A stretch of DNA of 64,000 bases from Carboxylicivirga fragile. GTDB taxonomy: Bacteria > Bacteroidota > Bacteroidia > Bacteroidales > Marinilabiliaceae. Position numbers and translations under genes: made by a program. Below are positions 44,351 through 52,618 of this stretch, in pieces. The stretch spans positions 1 through 64,000 of the forward strand of contig JAFMVD010000022.1 in NCBI GenBank assembly GCA_025499625.1, given 5' to 3'. Each line of letters opens with the position of its first letter. Position 1 is the first letter of the stretch. The notes below the pieces were generated by a model. It was not told where the DNA came from. It saw only the letters and a list, made by a program, of their open reading frames with translations, and did not search any database.

Positions 44351-44453
44351 TTTCTTTGCACTCTTTAACACAGCCGTTTTAAATTCTGGCACAGCGATTG
44401 CAACTTCACTTGCGTAGATTTTTTTTCATAGATTTTGGGTTTAGGTTATAAAG

Positions 44454-44486
44454 AGGCCTCTGTTAACGAACAGAAGGCCTTTTTTG
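44454..44486 (+). terminator. Terminator-like hairpin upstream of the DUF3109 gene
   Basis: AGGCCTCTGTT (44454-44464) pairs with AACAGAAGGCCT (44469-44480), with one bulged A, and TTTTT follows. It lies just upstream of the -7 box of the next gene. Confidence 0.6.
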
Positions 44487-44514
44487 TATTTATATGTATG
44501 CTCGTTATTTATTT

Positions 44515-44522
44515 TATCTTTG
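44515..44522 (+). promoter_or_regulatory. Bacteroidota -7 box of the DUF3109 gene
   Basis: TATCTTTG (TAnnTTTG), 28 bp upstream of the ATG at 44550. It rules out an upstream start at 44484. Confidence 0.55.
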
Positions 44523-44549
44523 CAACTTCAAAATTTAGCAGGTATAGAG

Positions 44550-45131
44550 ATGATTCAGATAGATGATAAAATAGTTAGTACAGATATTTTCTCGAAACGT
44601 TTTGTTTGCAACCTTGCAGTTTGCAAAGGCGACTGTTGTGTAGAAGGTGAATCGGGCGCACCTCTTGAAGATGATGAAACAAAAATCATTGAAGACATCT
44701 ATCCCATCGTAAAACCCTACCTAACAGATCAGGCAATTGCTGAAATAGAAAAACAAGGCACCTGGGTTATCGACTCTGATGGTGATAAGGTAACACCAAT
44801 TATTAATGGCAAAGAGTGTGTGTATACTTATTTCGATGAAGATGGAATCTGTAAATGTGCCATTGATAAAGCTCATCAAGAAGGTAAAGTTGATTTCAAG
44901 AAACCAATTTCCTGCCATTTGTACCCTATTCGAATTACACAATATCCCGATTTTGAAGCCTTAAATTATCACACCTGGCCTATTTGCCACCCGGCACGTG
45001 AACTAGGTGGAAAGTTAGGCGTTCCGGTTTACAAGTTCTTGAAGGAACCCATTGTCAGAAAGTATGGCCAGGCCTTCTTCGACGAAATGATCGACGTTGA
45101 AAAAACATTAATCGATCAAGGCATATTATAG
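44550..45131 (+). CDS. DUF3109 cysteine-rich protein
   Basis: The 193-residue protein is rich in conserved cysteines (CNLAVCKGDCC near residues 17-27, ECVY, GICKCA, SCHLYPIR and ICHPA). This pattern matches DUF3109 and the wider YkgJ-type group, which is thought to bind zinc or an Fe-S cluster; no function is proven. The protein is soluble with no signal sequence. The start is the ATG at 44550, directly preceding IQIDDKIVST. It is convergent with the thioredoxin gene, which ends 30 bp downstream. Confidence 0.85.
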   Translation: MIQIDDKIVSTDIFSKRFVCNLAVCKGDCCVEGESGAPLEDDETKIIEDIYPIVKPYLTDQAIAEIEKQGTWVIDSDGDKVTPIINGKECVYTYFDEDGICKCAIDKAHQEGKVDFKKPISCHLYPIRITQYPDFEALNYHTWPICHPARELGGKLGVPVYKFLKEPIVRKYGQAFFDEMIDVEKTLIDQGIL

Positions 45132-45161
45132 ATTCATAATTTTCCACATCAAGAAACTATG

Positions 45162-45578
45162 CTAATAAGGCAATGCTTTTTCCAGTTCAGCTTGCAATTC
45201 TAGTGCCTTATGGTAGCCTACTAATTTTGCCAACATCTTACCATCTGAACCTATAACTAACAGGGTTGGATAAGCCGATATATTGAACTTTTCATCTAGC
45301 TCCAATCCAGCTTCCGCTTCCATATTAATAGCTAGTGTGATAAACTGCTCATTTAAAGTACGAACAATCTTTTCATCCACCATTGTCTTCTTATCCATTT
45401 TCTTGCAGTAATAACACCAATCGGTATACGTTTTAATAAAGATGGGCTTGTTTTGTTTCGCAGCCAACTCCAAAGCTTCATCATATGTGCCTTTAAAATA
45501 TTTTACTTCATCCTGAGCCTTCACTACTATGGCAAGAAACATTAATCCTATACCGAGTATCATTTTTTTTGCTTTCAT
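45162..45578 (-). CDS. Secreted thioredoxin-fold protein
   Basis: The 138-residue protein has a signal peptide (cut near VKAQ), so it acts in the periplasm. It is a thioredoxin_7/DUF255-like fold with the active site WCYYC (about residues 51-55), the central IKTYTDW and the cis-Pro segment ISAYPTLLVI. The CYYC pair is more like protein-disulfide or cytochrome-c reductants than standard CGPC thioredoxin. Electron donor and targets are not visible from the neighbours. Confidence 0.85.
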   Translation of the reverse strand: MKAKKMILGIGLMFLAIVVKAQDEVKYFKGTYDEALELAAKQNKPIFIKTYTDWCYYCKKMDKKTMVDEKIVRTLNEQFITLAINMEAEAGLELDEKFNISAYPTLLVIGSDGKMLAKLVGYHKALELQAELEKALPY

Positions 45579-45937
45579 AATTACATGTTTTCCCGGTTGG
45601 ACGTACCTTTTAAAATATCCTTACAAAACCAATAACACCCACTTAATCTACCTATCAAAATAACTAGATATAAACACTTCGTTTTTCTTCTATTAAAATA
45701 GCTTTTTATCACAAAAATCTATTGACAAAACATTAACGTACACATAACTTTGTTAAAAAAATAGGAATATCATTATTCCAGCAATCTAAATTACCAAATC
45801 ACTAACTTCTATATATTAATGATTTAAACTACATAAATCATGCCTGATAAAAAAACACTAAATAAATTGAGATTTTATAATAAAAATCTTGATCACTAAT
45901 AAAATTCTAAAAATCATTATTAAAACAACTTCATATC
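45579..45937. other. Intergenic region between divergent genes, with a plus-strand promoter
   Basis: The stretch is 359 bp and very AT-rich. On the plus strand TTGAC (45722-45726) and TAACTTTG (45745-45752) are 18 bp apart and make a good Bacteroidota promoter. This would give a long leader (about 180 nt) before the ATG at 45938. No stable hairpin or coding frame is recognised in the leader. Confidence 0.5.
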
Positions 45938-46390
45938 ATGAATAAATACAGCTTTCTATTAGTTCTATTGTTCACTTTCTTTAAACTTCAAGCCCAGGAA
46001 AAAAGTGAAGAAATAATCATTAGTTCTGGTAATTCCATTGTTTCAAGCGACATCAGTATTAATTGGATTGTTGGAGAAAATTTAATTGATTACGACGTAC
46101 TATTTGAACAACTCTCATTTCAGGATTCCATTAATCATTCCTACCAACCTTACTATTCAGCCTACCCTACAATTACTCCAGACTTTGTACAAATTAAATC
46201 TAAAACAGAGTTTGACAATGATGTTCTTATTCAAATATACAACACCTCAAACAAGAGAGTATTATCTCAAAAATGGTCAAATAACCCCATGCAAATCAAC
46301 CTTAGCAAGCTCCCGGCTAGCATGTACATTATTCATTTAATCGATACCGATCAACAAACAATTGCCACATTCAAAGTCATCAAAAAGTAA
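45938..46390 (+). CDS. Small secreted protein with a T9SS-like C-terminal fold
   Basis: The 150-residue protein has a signal peptide (residues 1-19, ending LQAQ) and a short domain of unknown type (about 20-80). The C-terminal domain (about 80-150) has the pattern VLIQIYNTSNKRVLSQKW...LSKLPASMYIIHLID...TFKVIKK, matching type A T9SS sorting domains (xIYN-x-x-G-x-x, L-x-x-G-x-Y, KxxK end). It is probably exported through the type IX system and anchored at the surface. It is 18 bp before the next gene, which is also a surface protein. Confidence 0.7.
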   Translation: MNKYSFLLVLLFTFFKLQAQEKSEEIIISSGNSIVSSDISINWIVGENLIDYDVLFEQLSFQDSINHSYQPYYSAYPTITPDFVQIKSKTEFDNDVLIQIYNTSNKRVLSQKWSNNPMQINLSKLPASMYIIHLIDTDQQTIATFKVIKK

Positions 46391-46408
46391 CCACTCAAAC
46401 TGTACAAT

Positions 46409-48007
46409 ATGAAACGTTTTTTACTTCTCGGTGGTGTATTACTATGCGCCAGTTTAATGATTATTCAAGCTCAGGTTCCACAAGCACTAAAGTACAAAGC
46501 CATAGCAAAAGGTAAATGGGGTATTCCATTGTCGTCGCGTAACGTAAGCTTAAGATTTACAATTATGCAAGATGACATAGGTGTATATCAAGAGAATCAT
46601 CAAATAACAACTAATAGATATGGCTTAATGGATGTTAACATCGGAGAGGGAAATTCCATTTACGGTATATTCGACGGAATTGACTGGGGTGCCGGTGCCT
46701 ATTCTTTAAAGGTCGAGATTGACCCAAAAGGCGGTTCAAACTATAAATTACAAGGAGGCGATAGACTACTTTCAGTACCATATGCTCTCTATGCGGGCAA
46801 AGTATCCAATCATAACGATTTAGATTCTGATCCTCACAATGAGCAAATTAATGACATGTATTTATCCGGAACAACACTATATACTTTTGAAGGGGATGAA
46901 ACCATCATAACAGACTTATCTAGTTTGCAAGATGGTGTTGAAGATGCTGATGCCAATCCTGAGAATGAAATTCAAGTATTAAGTCTTGAAAACAACATCC
47001 TTTCACTCTCAACAAATGGTGCTCCAATAGAAATAGACTTAAGCACATACATCGATAATACAGATGCTCAACAACTATCACTGCAGGAAAATACGCTTTC
47101 GCTTGATAATGGTGGCAGCGTTGAATTGCCTGTAGGTACAACTAATGCCGAAGGCAATTTCTATTTTGGGGATAAAGATCAGGATGGTTTTGGTGACAAT
47201 TTTAATTTAATATACCTACCAGATGGAGTAAATATACCTGCAGGATTTATAACTCAAAGTGGCGACTGTAATGACAGCAATAATTTAATTAACCCAGAAG
47301 CTCAAGAAATTGCAGGCGATGGACTCGATAACGATTGCGATGGTCTAATTGATGAAGACGATAATAGCAACAACATAGACAATGACGGAGATGGTTTTAC
47401 AATCAGTGATGGCGATTGCAATGATAGTGATGCTTCGATATATCCGGGAGCCCCAGAGCTATGCGATGAATTAGAGGATCGAAATTGTGATGGTATGCTA
47501 ATTGCTTGCGAAGGGCATTTAATTATAACGGAAGTAATGAGTAATCCGTCAGCAGTAAGCGATACTTATGGTGAATGGTTTGAAATATACAATCCTGGTG
47601 AAAAAGCTATTAACTTAAATGGATTACAACTAACAGACAATTCTTCAAATTCACATACAATAACAGAAGATCTTATAATTTATCCGCAACAAAGTTTTGT
47701 ATTGGGCCGAAATGCAGATATAAATATAAATGGTGGAATTCATTGTGATTACCAATATGCAGGCTTTACTTTGACCAACAGTGCTGACGAAATCATTTTA
47801 TCCTTCCCTGTTTTGGGAGAAGTGGCGCGTTTAGAATACAGTTCTGCATTTCCTTTGTCGGCAGGAGATTCCTTCCAACTTGATCCCTCACAATACAATA
47901 ATTCAAACCCTTATGATCCTATAAACTGGTGTATTTCTGTAAACGACATAGGCCTAGGTGACACAGGAACACCTGGCCAAACTAATACAAACTGCGAAAG
48001 TGATTAA
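46409..48007 (+). CDS. Secreted MopE-repeat and lamin-tail-domain protein
   Basis: The 532-residue protein has a signal peptide (cut near IQAQ), followed by the N-terminal domain common in Bacteroidota surface proteins (VPQALKYKAIAKGKWGIPL...VSLRFTIM, with LLSVPYALYAGKV near 125). Then come Asp/Asn-rich calcium-type repeats of the MopE kind (SGDCNDSNNLINPEAQEI, GDGLDNDCDGLIDED, GDGDCNDSDASIYPGAPE, about 285-370). The end (about 372-525) is a lamin-tail domain (LIITEVMSNPSAV...GEWFEIYNPG). It lacks a clear T9SS tail. It probably forms part of the cell surface with its neighbour; the LTD resembles the domains of the CotH protein at 8556. Confidence 0.75.
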   Translation: MKRFLLLGGVLLCASLMIIQAQVPQALKYKAIAKGKWGIPLSSRNVSLRFTIMQDDIGVYQENHQITTNRYGLMDVNIGEGNSIYGIFDGIDWGAGAYSLKVEIDPKGGSNYKLQGGDRLLSVPYALYAGKVSNHNDLDSDPHNEQINDMYLSGTTLYTFEGDETIITDLSSLQDGVEDADANPENEIQVLSLENNILSLSTNGAPIEIDLSTYIDNTDAQQLSLQENTLSLDNGGSVELPVGTTNAEGNFYFGDKDQDGFGDNFNLIYLPDGVNIPAGFITQSGDCNDSNNLINPEAQEIAGDGLDNDCDGLIDEDDNSNNIDNDGDGFTISDGDCNDSDASIYPGAPELCDELEDRNCDGMLIACEGHLIITEVMSNPSAVSDTYGEWFEIYNPGEKAINLNGLQLTDNSSNSHTITEDLIIYPQQSFVLGRNADININGGIHCDYQYAGFTLTNSADEIILSFPVLGEVARLEYSSAFPLSAGDSFQLDPSQYNNSNPYDPINWCISVNDIGLGDTGTPGQTNTNCESD

Positions 48008-48091
48008 GTAAATTTATCACCTTGATAATTAATGGTTCGTTATTTTTTACCCAGTGATAACAACTAACTATTAACTCGAAAATACACTAAA

Positions 48092-48130
48092 GCGGTCTTC
48101 CTTGAGAATAGCTCAAAGAGGACCGTTTTG
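48092..48130 (+). terminator. Rho-independent terminator
   Basis: CGGTCTTCCTTGAG pairs with CTCAAAGAGGACCG (one wobble, one mismatch) around AATAG, followed by TTTTG. It ends the MopE/LTD gene. Confidence 0.75.
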
Positions 48131-48499
48131 TATTGATGCTATAGATGTCAAATCAACGATGCGAATTAAAAAACCATCAAGCTATTAGCATTAAGAAATA
48201 CAAACATGCTAAAAAACATGTTGGTTTTTTAACAAAAATCGTGTATTTGTTATTATTTTTACACCGTTGATTTAAATATTGTTATTCTTAAAACTTTGAG
48301 TTGGCAATGAGCTGGATATACAAACTACTGAACGATAGACTTGAGCGCATCGAAATTACCGATGCTGCAGCTATTATGTAGTTATTATATTGTCCACATT
48401 TACATCACTTATTTAAATGATACATCCCTTGTGTCAATTTCAGCTGTACTGTTGGACATCATCCGGTTTTAACATTGCTAAAGTCCAAAACATACAGAT
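48131..48499. other. Long leader region upstream of the lysine-fermentation genes
   Basis: The whole gap before kat is 492 bp. It holds a short hairpin (AACATG/CATGTT, about 48203-48222) followed by TTTTTT, and a possible 24-codon frame at 48307-48381 (MSWIYKLLNDRLERIEITDA and four more residues). I see no clear TAnnTTTG. A TTTG at 48246-48249 is the only -33-like word. A leader-peptide or riboregulator is possible but not shown. Confidence 0.4.
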
Positions 48500-49747
48500 A
48501 TGGAAGCTAAAAAATTACAATTAGACAATTCTTTAAACGAACTTAAAAAAGGAAAATCACTTATTCCTGGTGGCGTTCTTGGTATTCGTCGCCCTTACAA
48601 TTTTGTTGAAGGTGAATTTCCTGTTTATTTTGATCAAGGAAAAGGTGGTCGTGTAACCGATATCGACGGTAACGAGTACATAGATTATTTGTGTGCCTAT
48701 GGTCCAATGATTCTTGGTAATCGTGAAGAAGAAATTGACAACGCTGTTATAAATCAAATTCAGAATAAAGGATTTTGTTTTTCGCTTACTCAGTCATATC
48801 AAAACCAGCTAGCCGAAAAAATGAATGAGCTTATCCCTTGCGCTGAGATGAGTTTGTTTGTATGTACTGGATCTGATGCCACATCTACTGCTATCCGACT
48901 GGCTCGTTCATATACTGGAAAAACAAAAGTAATGCGCTGTGGTTACCACGGCTGGCATGACTGGTGTGTGGAGGTAAAAGGTGGTGTACCTGAAAAATTA
49001 TACGAAGATGTATTTGAGTTTCAATACAACAACCTTGAGTCGCTTGAAACATTACTAAAAGAACATGGCGATGATACAGGAGCCGTTATCATTACTCCTC
49101 TTGGTCATCCTTTAGCTGCACCTATTACGGAGCCAAACAAAGGTTTCTTAGAAGGTGTTAAAGCCCTTTGTGAGAAATATAAGGTTGTTTTAATCTTTGA
49201 TGAGATTCGTACTGGATTTCGTGTTTCTTTGGGTGGAGCACAAAAACATTATGGGGTAACTCCTGATTTGGCTGTATTTGGTAAAGCTATGGCCAATGGG
49301 TATCCTATTGGTGCTGTAACTGGTAAAGCCGAAATCATGAAAGAAGGCGAATCTAACGTATTTATTTCCTCAACTTTCTTTCCTAATAGTTTGAGTTACG
49401 TAGCTGCCCTTAAAACCATAGAAGTATTAGAGCGCGACAAAGTACTTGATAAAATTTGGGAGCGTGGCGAATCTTTTAATAATCGCATTGCTGATTTGCT
49501 AGAAAAATATGACATAGGTGCCAGAATCAGTGGTATTCCACCAATGATGTTCATCACCTTCGATAGAAGTTCTGATGGTACACACAAAGCTAAGCGTAAC
49601 GACTTCTACACGCAGTTAATCCGACGTAAAGTATTCTTACAGCCATATCATCATGGATACATCTGCTATCGTCACACGGAGAAAGATCTGGATTACACAG
49701 TTAATGCAATTGAAGAAGCTTTACAGTATATAAAAGATAAGTATTAA
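48500..49747 (+). CDS. kat: 3-aminobutyryl-CoA aminotransferase Kat (class III aminotransferase)
   Basis: The 415-residue PLP enzyme is related to glutamate-1-semialdehyde aminomutase, with the PLP-lysine Lys262 in VFGKAMANGYP and the cofactor Asp in IFDEIRTGF. In Cloacimonas acidaminovorans a class III aminotransferase in the same lysine cluster was shown to act only on CoA esters, turning 3-aminobutyryl-CoA into acetoacetyl-CoA with 2-oxoglutarate. The position here, with no kal gene, makes this the best call. Haem-type GSA aminomutase is the alternative, but no haem genes are near. A terminator-like hairpin (49753-49802) follows, so kat may be expressed partly on its own. Confidence 0.82.
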   Translation: MEAKKLQLDNSLNELKKGKSLIPGGVLGIRRPYNFVEGEFPVYFDQGKGGRVTDIDGNEYIDYLCAYGPMILGNREEEIDNAVINQIQNKGFCFSLTQSYQNQLAEKMNELIPCAEMSLFVCTGSDATSTAIRLARSYTGKTKVMRCGYHGWHDWCVEVKGGVPEKLYEDVFEFQYNNLESLETLLKEHGDDTGAVIITPLGHPLAAPITEPNKGFLEGVKALCEKYKVVLIFDEIRTGFRVSLGGAQKHYGVTPDLAVFGKAMANGYPIGAVTGKAEIMKEGESNVFISSTFFPNSLSYVAALKTIEVLERDKVLDKIWERGESFNNRIADLLEKYDIGARISGIPPMMFITFDRSSDGTHKAKRNDFYTQLIRRKVFLQPYHHGYICYRHTEKDLDYTVNAIEEALQYIKDKY

Positions 49748-49752
49748 TATTT

Positions 49753-49802
49753 AAAAGCTAATAGCTATCAACCCCGATAACTATCGGGGCTATTAGCTTT
49801 TT
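49753..49802 (+). terminator. Compound palindrome after kat (terminator-like, CCGATA-type core)
   Basis: An outer perfect 13-bp inverted repeat, AAAAGCTAATAGC and GCTATTAGCTTTT, encloses CCCCGATAACTATCGGGG (49772-49789). It ends in a T-run, so it can terminate transcription in the forward direction. It combines two repeat families found elsewhere in the window (AGCTAATAGC and CCGATA-RY-TATCGG). Confidence 0.7.
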
Positions 49803-49816
49803 ATAATATTCCACAC

Positions 49817-50800
49817 ATGAGTGATAAACAACTAAAAAAGGGTATTGGTGAATTGTTCACTTCACCAAATGCTGATGATATGAGAGCCTTTCTGAAGGAC
49901 AAGAGCAAGCAAATGAAAAACAAGCTTAGTTCTGTATCGGAAGCAATTGATCAATTTGTAAAAGATGGAGATTACCTCGCAATAGGTGGATTTGGTGGCG
50001 TTCGTATACCAACAGCTCTTATACATGAAATTATTCGTAAAGAAATTAAAAACCTTGGTTTTGCTGGTCACGTATCGACACACGATTGTCAGTTATTAAG
50101 TGCTGGTAAATCATTCAACCGCTGCGATGCGGCATATATTGTTGGCCTCGAAGCAAGAGGTTTATCGAAAAACTCGAGACGTATGTTTGAGTCGGGTAAT
50201 GTAAAAGTTACTGAGTGGACAAACGGTGCCTTATCATGGCGATTCAAAGCTGCAGCTATGGGTTTACCTTATTTACCATCACGCACCATGCTTGGTACCG
50301 ATACTTTTAAGCGATCAGCTGCAATTGAGGTTGAATGCCCATTCACGCAACAAAAAATGGCTGCTTTGCCCGCTTTATATCCAGATGTAGCAATGATACA
50401 TGTGCACCGTGCCGATGTACATGGCAACTGCCAGATCGATGGTATTTTAGTGGCTGACGATGACATAGCAAAAGCTTCGAAACGTGTTATCATCACAACT
50501 GAAAAGATTATCTCGAATGAAGAAATCAGACGTGAGCCATCTAAAACAGTAATTCCATATTGGTGTGTTGATGCGGTAATTGAAATGCCTTATGGTTCCT
50601 ACCCAGGTAATATGCCAGGTGAATATTTCTCAGATGAAGAACATTTAGCCGATTGGCTGAAGGCTGAAAAAGATGAAATGCAGTTGGAGGAATTTATCGG
50701 ACATCACATTTTGTCGTCGAAGGACTTCTACGAATATCTGGAGAAAAATGGCGGCATGAATAAGATGCGAAAACTAATGCAAGCTGAACATTTGTATTAA
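49817..50800 (+). CDS. gctA: Glutaconate-type CoA-transferase subunit A
   Basis: The 327-residue protein is the alpha-type subunit of a class I CoA-transferase, with GDYLAIGGFGGVRIPTALIHE near residues 52-72 and HVHRADVHGNCQ near 195-206. The closest types are glutaconate CoA-transferase subunits. In this setting the enzyme probably transfers CoA to the acetoacetate released by Kce, from an acyl-CoA, so that acetoacetyl-CoA can be cleaved by AtoB. Other bacteria use AtoDA-type butyryl-CoA:acetoacetate transferase at this step. The gene symbol denotes family, not proven substrate. The 20-bp gap to gctB supports a heteromer. Confidence 0.82.
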   Translation: MSDKQLKKGIGELFTSPNADDMRAFLKDKSKQMKNKLSSVSEAIDQFVKDGDYLAIGGFGGVRIPTALIHEIIRKEIKNLGFAGHVSTHDCQLLSAGKSFNRCDAAYIVGLEARGLSKNSRRMFESGNVKVTEWTNGALSWRFKAAAMGLPYLPSRTMLGTDTFKRSAAIEVECPFTQQKMAALPALYPDVAMIHVHRADVHGNCQIDGILVADDDIAKASKRVIITTEKIISNEEIRREPSKTVIPYWCVDAVIEMPYGSYPGNMPGEYFSDEEHLADWLKAEKDEMQLEEFIGHHILSSKDFYEYLEKNGGMNKMRKLMQAEHLY

Positions 50801-50820
50801 TCTTTTAAAACCAAGACAAC

Positions 50821-51597
50821 ATGGAAAATACATATAATCCAATGGAGTTGATGATTACGATTGCTGCACGTAACTTAGAAGACGGCGCAATGGTAGTGGT
50901 CGGAACAGGTGTTCCGGTAGCAGCAGCGATGTTGGCACAAATGACACAGTCACCAAATTTGACCATCCTTTTTGAAGCAGGTGGTATCGCACCACTTTTA
51001 CCTACCATGCCAATCTCAGTAGGTGACTCACGAACCACACATAAAGGTCTGAAAGCAACATCCATGGCTGAAATTATGGAATTGTGTCAGGCTGGAATCG
51101 TGGATTACTGCTTTTTAGGTGGTGCTCAAATCGATAAATATGGTAATCTTAACTCTACCCTAATTGGCGATAACTATGAAAAACCTAAAACACGTTTCCC
51201 TGGAAGTGGTGGTGCTAACGACTTAGCCTCACTTTGTTGGAAAACAATGGTTGTAACGCCTCAAAACAAAAAACGCTTTGCCAATAAGGTTGATTTTGTA
51301 ACTACACCAGGCTTTATTGAAGGCGGCACTTCACGTGTTGATGCAGGACTACCTGCTAACACTGGTCCTTACAAAGTAATTACCGACATAGGTGTTTATG
51401 GCTATCATCCTGATTCTAAAGCCATGATGCTTTTATCCTTACATCCAGGTAAAACCATTGATGATGTGAAAGCAAATGCAGAGTTCGAAGTGATCATTCC
51501 TGATAATTACGAAACAACTGTTGAGCCAAGCGAATTGGAATTAAAGCTTTTAAGAGAAAAGGTAGATCCATCGGGTGTAATAATTGGCCGAGGGTAA
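50821..51597 (+). CDS. gctB: Glutaconate-type CoA-transferase subunit B
   Basis: The 258-residue partner subunit carries the catalytic glutamate, probably Glu52 in TILFEAGGIAP, corresponding to Glu54 of the Acidaminococcus enzyme that forms the glutamyl-CoA intermediate. Other family marks are GGAQIDKYGNLNSTLIG near 98-114 and PGSGGANDLA near 125-134. With subunit A it should activate acetoacetate in the lysine pathway. An inverted repeat (51616-51658) separates it from kce. Confidence 0.82.
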   Translation: MENTYNPMELMITIAARNLEDGAMVVVGTGVPVAAAMLAQMTQSPNLTILFEAGGIAPLLPTMPISVGDSRTTHKGLKATSMAEIMELCQAGIVDYCFLGGAQIDKYGNLNSTLIGDNYEKPKTRFPGSGGANDLASLCWKTMVVTPQNKKRFANKVDFVTTPGFIEGGTSRVDAGLPANTGPYKVITDIGVYGYHPDSKAMMLLSLHPGKTIDDVKANAEFEVIIPDNYETTVEPSELELKLLREKVDPSGVIIGRG

Positions 51598-51615
51598 TAA
51601 ACTAAATGAAACTAG

Positions 51616-51658
51616 GGAACGGTTCTCTAATCAAAAATAGTGTTGAAAGAACCGTTCC
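51616..51658. repeat. Inverted repeat GGAACGGTTCT/AGAACCGTTCC between gctB and kce
   Basis: The 11-bp arms (51616-51626 and 51648-51658) are perfect. The sequence resembles the repeat at 14722-14763. The second arm is not followed by a T-run, so mRNA processing or stabilisation is more likely than termination. It lies across a TTG start upstream of kce and argues for the kce ATG at 51685. Confidence 0.65.
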
Positions 51659-51684
51659 GTAATAAAATAAAAAAATCTACTATA

Positions 51685-52509
51685 ATGAAAAAAATGATAA
51701 TCACCTGTGCAGTATGTGGAGCAGAAACCACTCGCGAGCACAATCCAAACTTACCATTAACTCCCCTTGAAATTGCGGATGCAACTTTTGATGCCTACAA
51801 AGCAGGTGCATCCATTGTTCATCTTCACGTGCGTGACGAAAATGGCGGTCCAACTCAAGATCCTGAAGTTTTTAAAGAGGCCATTAAATTGATTCGTGAG
51901 CGTTGCGACATAGTTGTTGAAATTACGACTGGTGGTGCTGTGGGTATGAGCGATGATGAGCGTGTTGCTGTTATCGAAGCCATCCAACCAGAAATGGCAT
52001 CTTTAGATTGCGGTACCGTTAATTTTGGTGATGAGTACATTGTTAATACACTTCCTACAATGCGTCGTTTCGCCAAAGAAATGATTAAGTATAATGTACG
52101 ACCTACATTAGAGTGTTTCGATATTTCTCACGTTGTGGCTGCTGACACTTTAATTAAAGAAGGACTTCTTAAGCCTCCTTACCATTATGGTTTTGTAATG
52201 AACGTCCCAGGGGCCATTCCTTACGACATAGAGTTACTAAACTTATTAGTTAGCCGAATTCCTGAAGGTGCTAACTGGACAGTTATGGGCGTTGGTCGTG
52301 CTTGTGTACCAGCTCATTATGGGGCTTATGCACTTGGCAATGGCTTTATCCGTGTTGGCTTTGAGGATAATGTTTATTACGAGAAAGGCGTATTGGCAGA
52401 AAGCAATGCACAACTTGTTGAACGCACAGCCAAATTATCAAAAGATGCAGGTTACGAAATCGCAACGCCTGCTGATGTGAGAGAGATGTTGCAATTGAAG
52501 GGAATGTAA
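51685..52509 (+). CDS. kce: 3-keto-5-aminohexanoate cleavage enzyme Kce
   Basis: Kce uses acetyl-CoA to split 3-keto-5-aminohexanoate into 3-aminobutyryl-CoA and acetoacetate by a Zn-dependent Claisen-type reaction. The 274-residue BKACE-family (DUF849) protein has the zinc ligands His46 and His48 in VHLHVRDENGG, at the same positions as in the characterised Cloacimonas enzyme, and a likely third ligand Glu227 in VGFEDN. ITTGG and PTLECFDISH are also typical. I chose the ATG at 51685 because the TTG upstream at 51640 lies within the inverted repeat. It is followed by kdd. Confidence 0.93.
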   Translation: MKKMIITCAVCGAETTREHNPNLPLTPLEIADATFDAYKAGASIVHLHVRDENGGPTQDPEVFKEAIKLIRERCDIVVEITTGGAVGMSDDERVAVIEAIQPEMASLDCGTVNFGDEYIVNTLPTMRRFAKEMIKYNVRPTLECFDISHVVAADTLIKEGLLKPPYHYGFVMNVPGAIPYDIELLNLLVSRIPEGANWTVMGVGRACVPAHYGAYALGNGFIRVGFEDNVYYEKGVLAESNAQLVERTAKLSKDAGYEIATPADVREMLQLKGM

Positions 52510-52510
52510 A

Positions 52511-52610
52511 AAGCCTATAGCCTATAGCTACTAGCTTATAGCTCTTTATTATCTATAAAAAATAAAGAATGCATTAAGCTAGTGGCCAGCAGCTAGTAGC
52601 TAATAGCTTT
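52511..52610. repeat. Tandem AGCTA-type repeat and inverted repeat between kce and kdd
   Basis: The gap is filled with copies of AGCTA, such as AGCTACTAGCT (52526-52536) and its complement AGCTAGTAGCT (52591-52601), and CTTTATT/AATAAAG around the centre (52544-52567). Related words recur at 49753, 53741-53772 and 59893-59928. The whole gap can fold into one long hairpin. Confidence 0.7.
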
Positions 52611-52618
52611 GAAATAAA

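Noticed and set aside
52511-52610. Tandem AGCTA words resembling a small CRISPR-like or satellite array
   Set aside because: Units are short and irregular with no constant repeat or unique spacers, and there are no cas genes; it is a palindromic repeat element.
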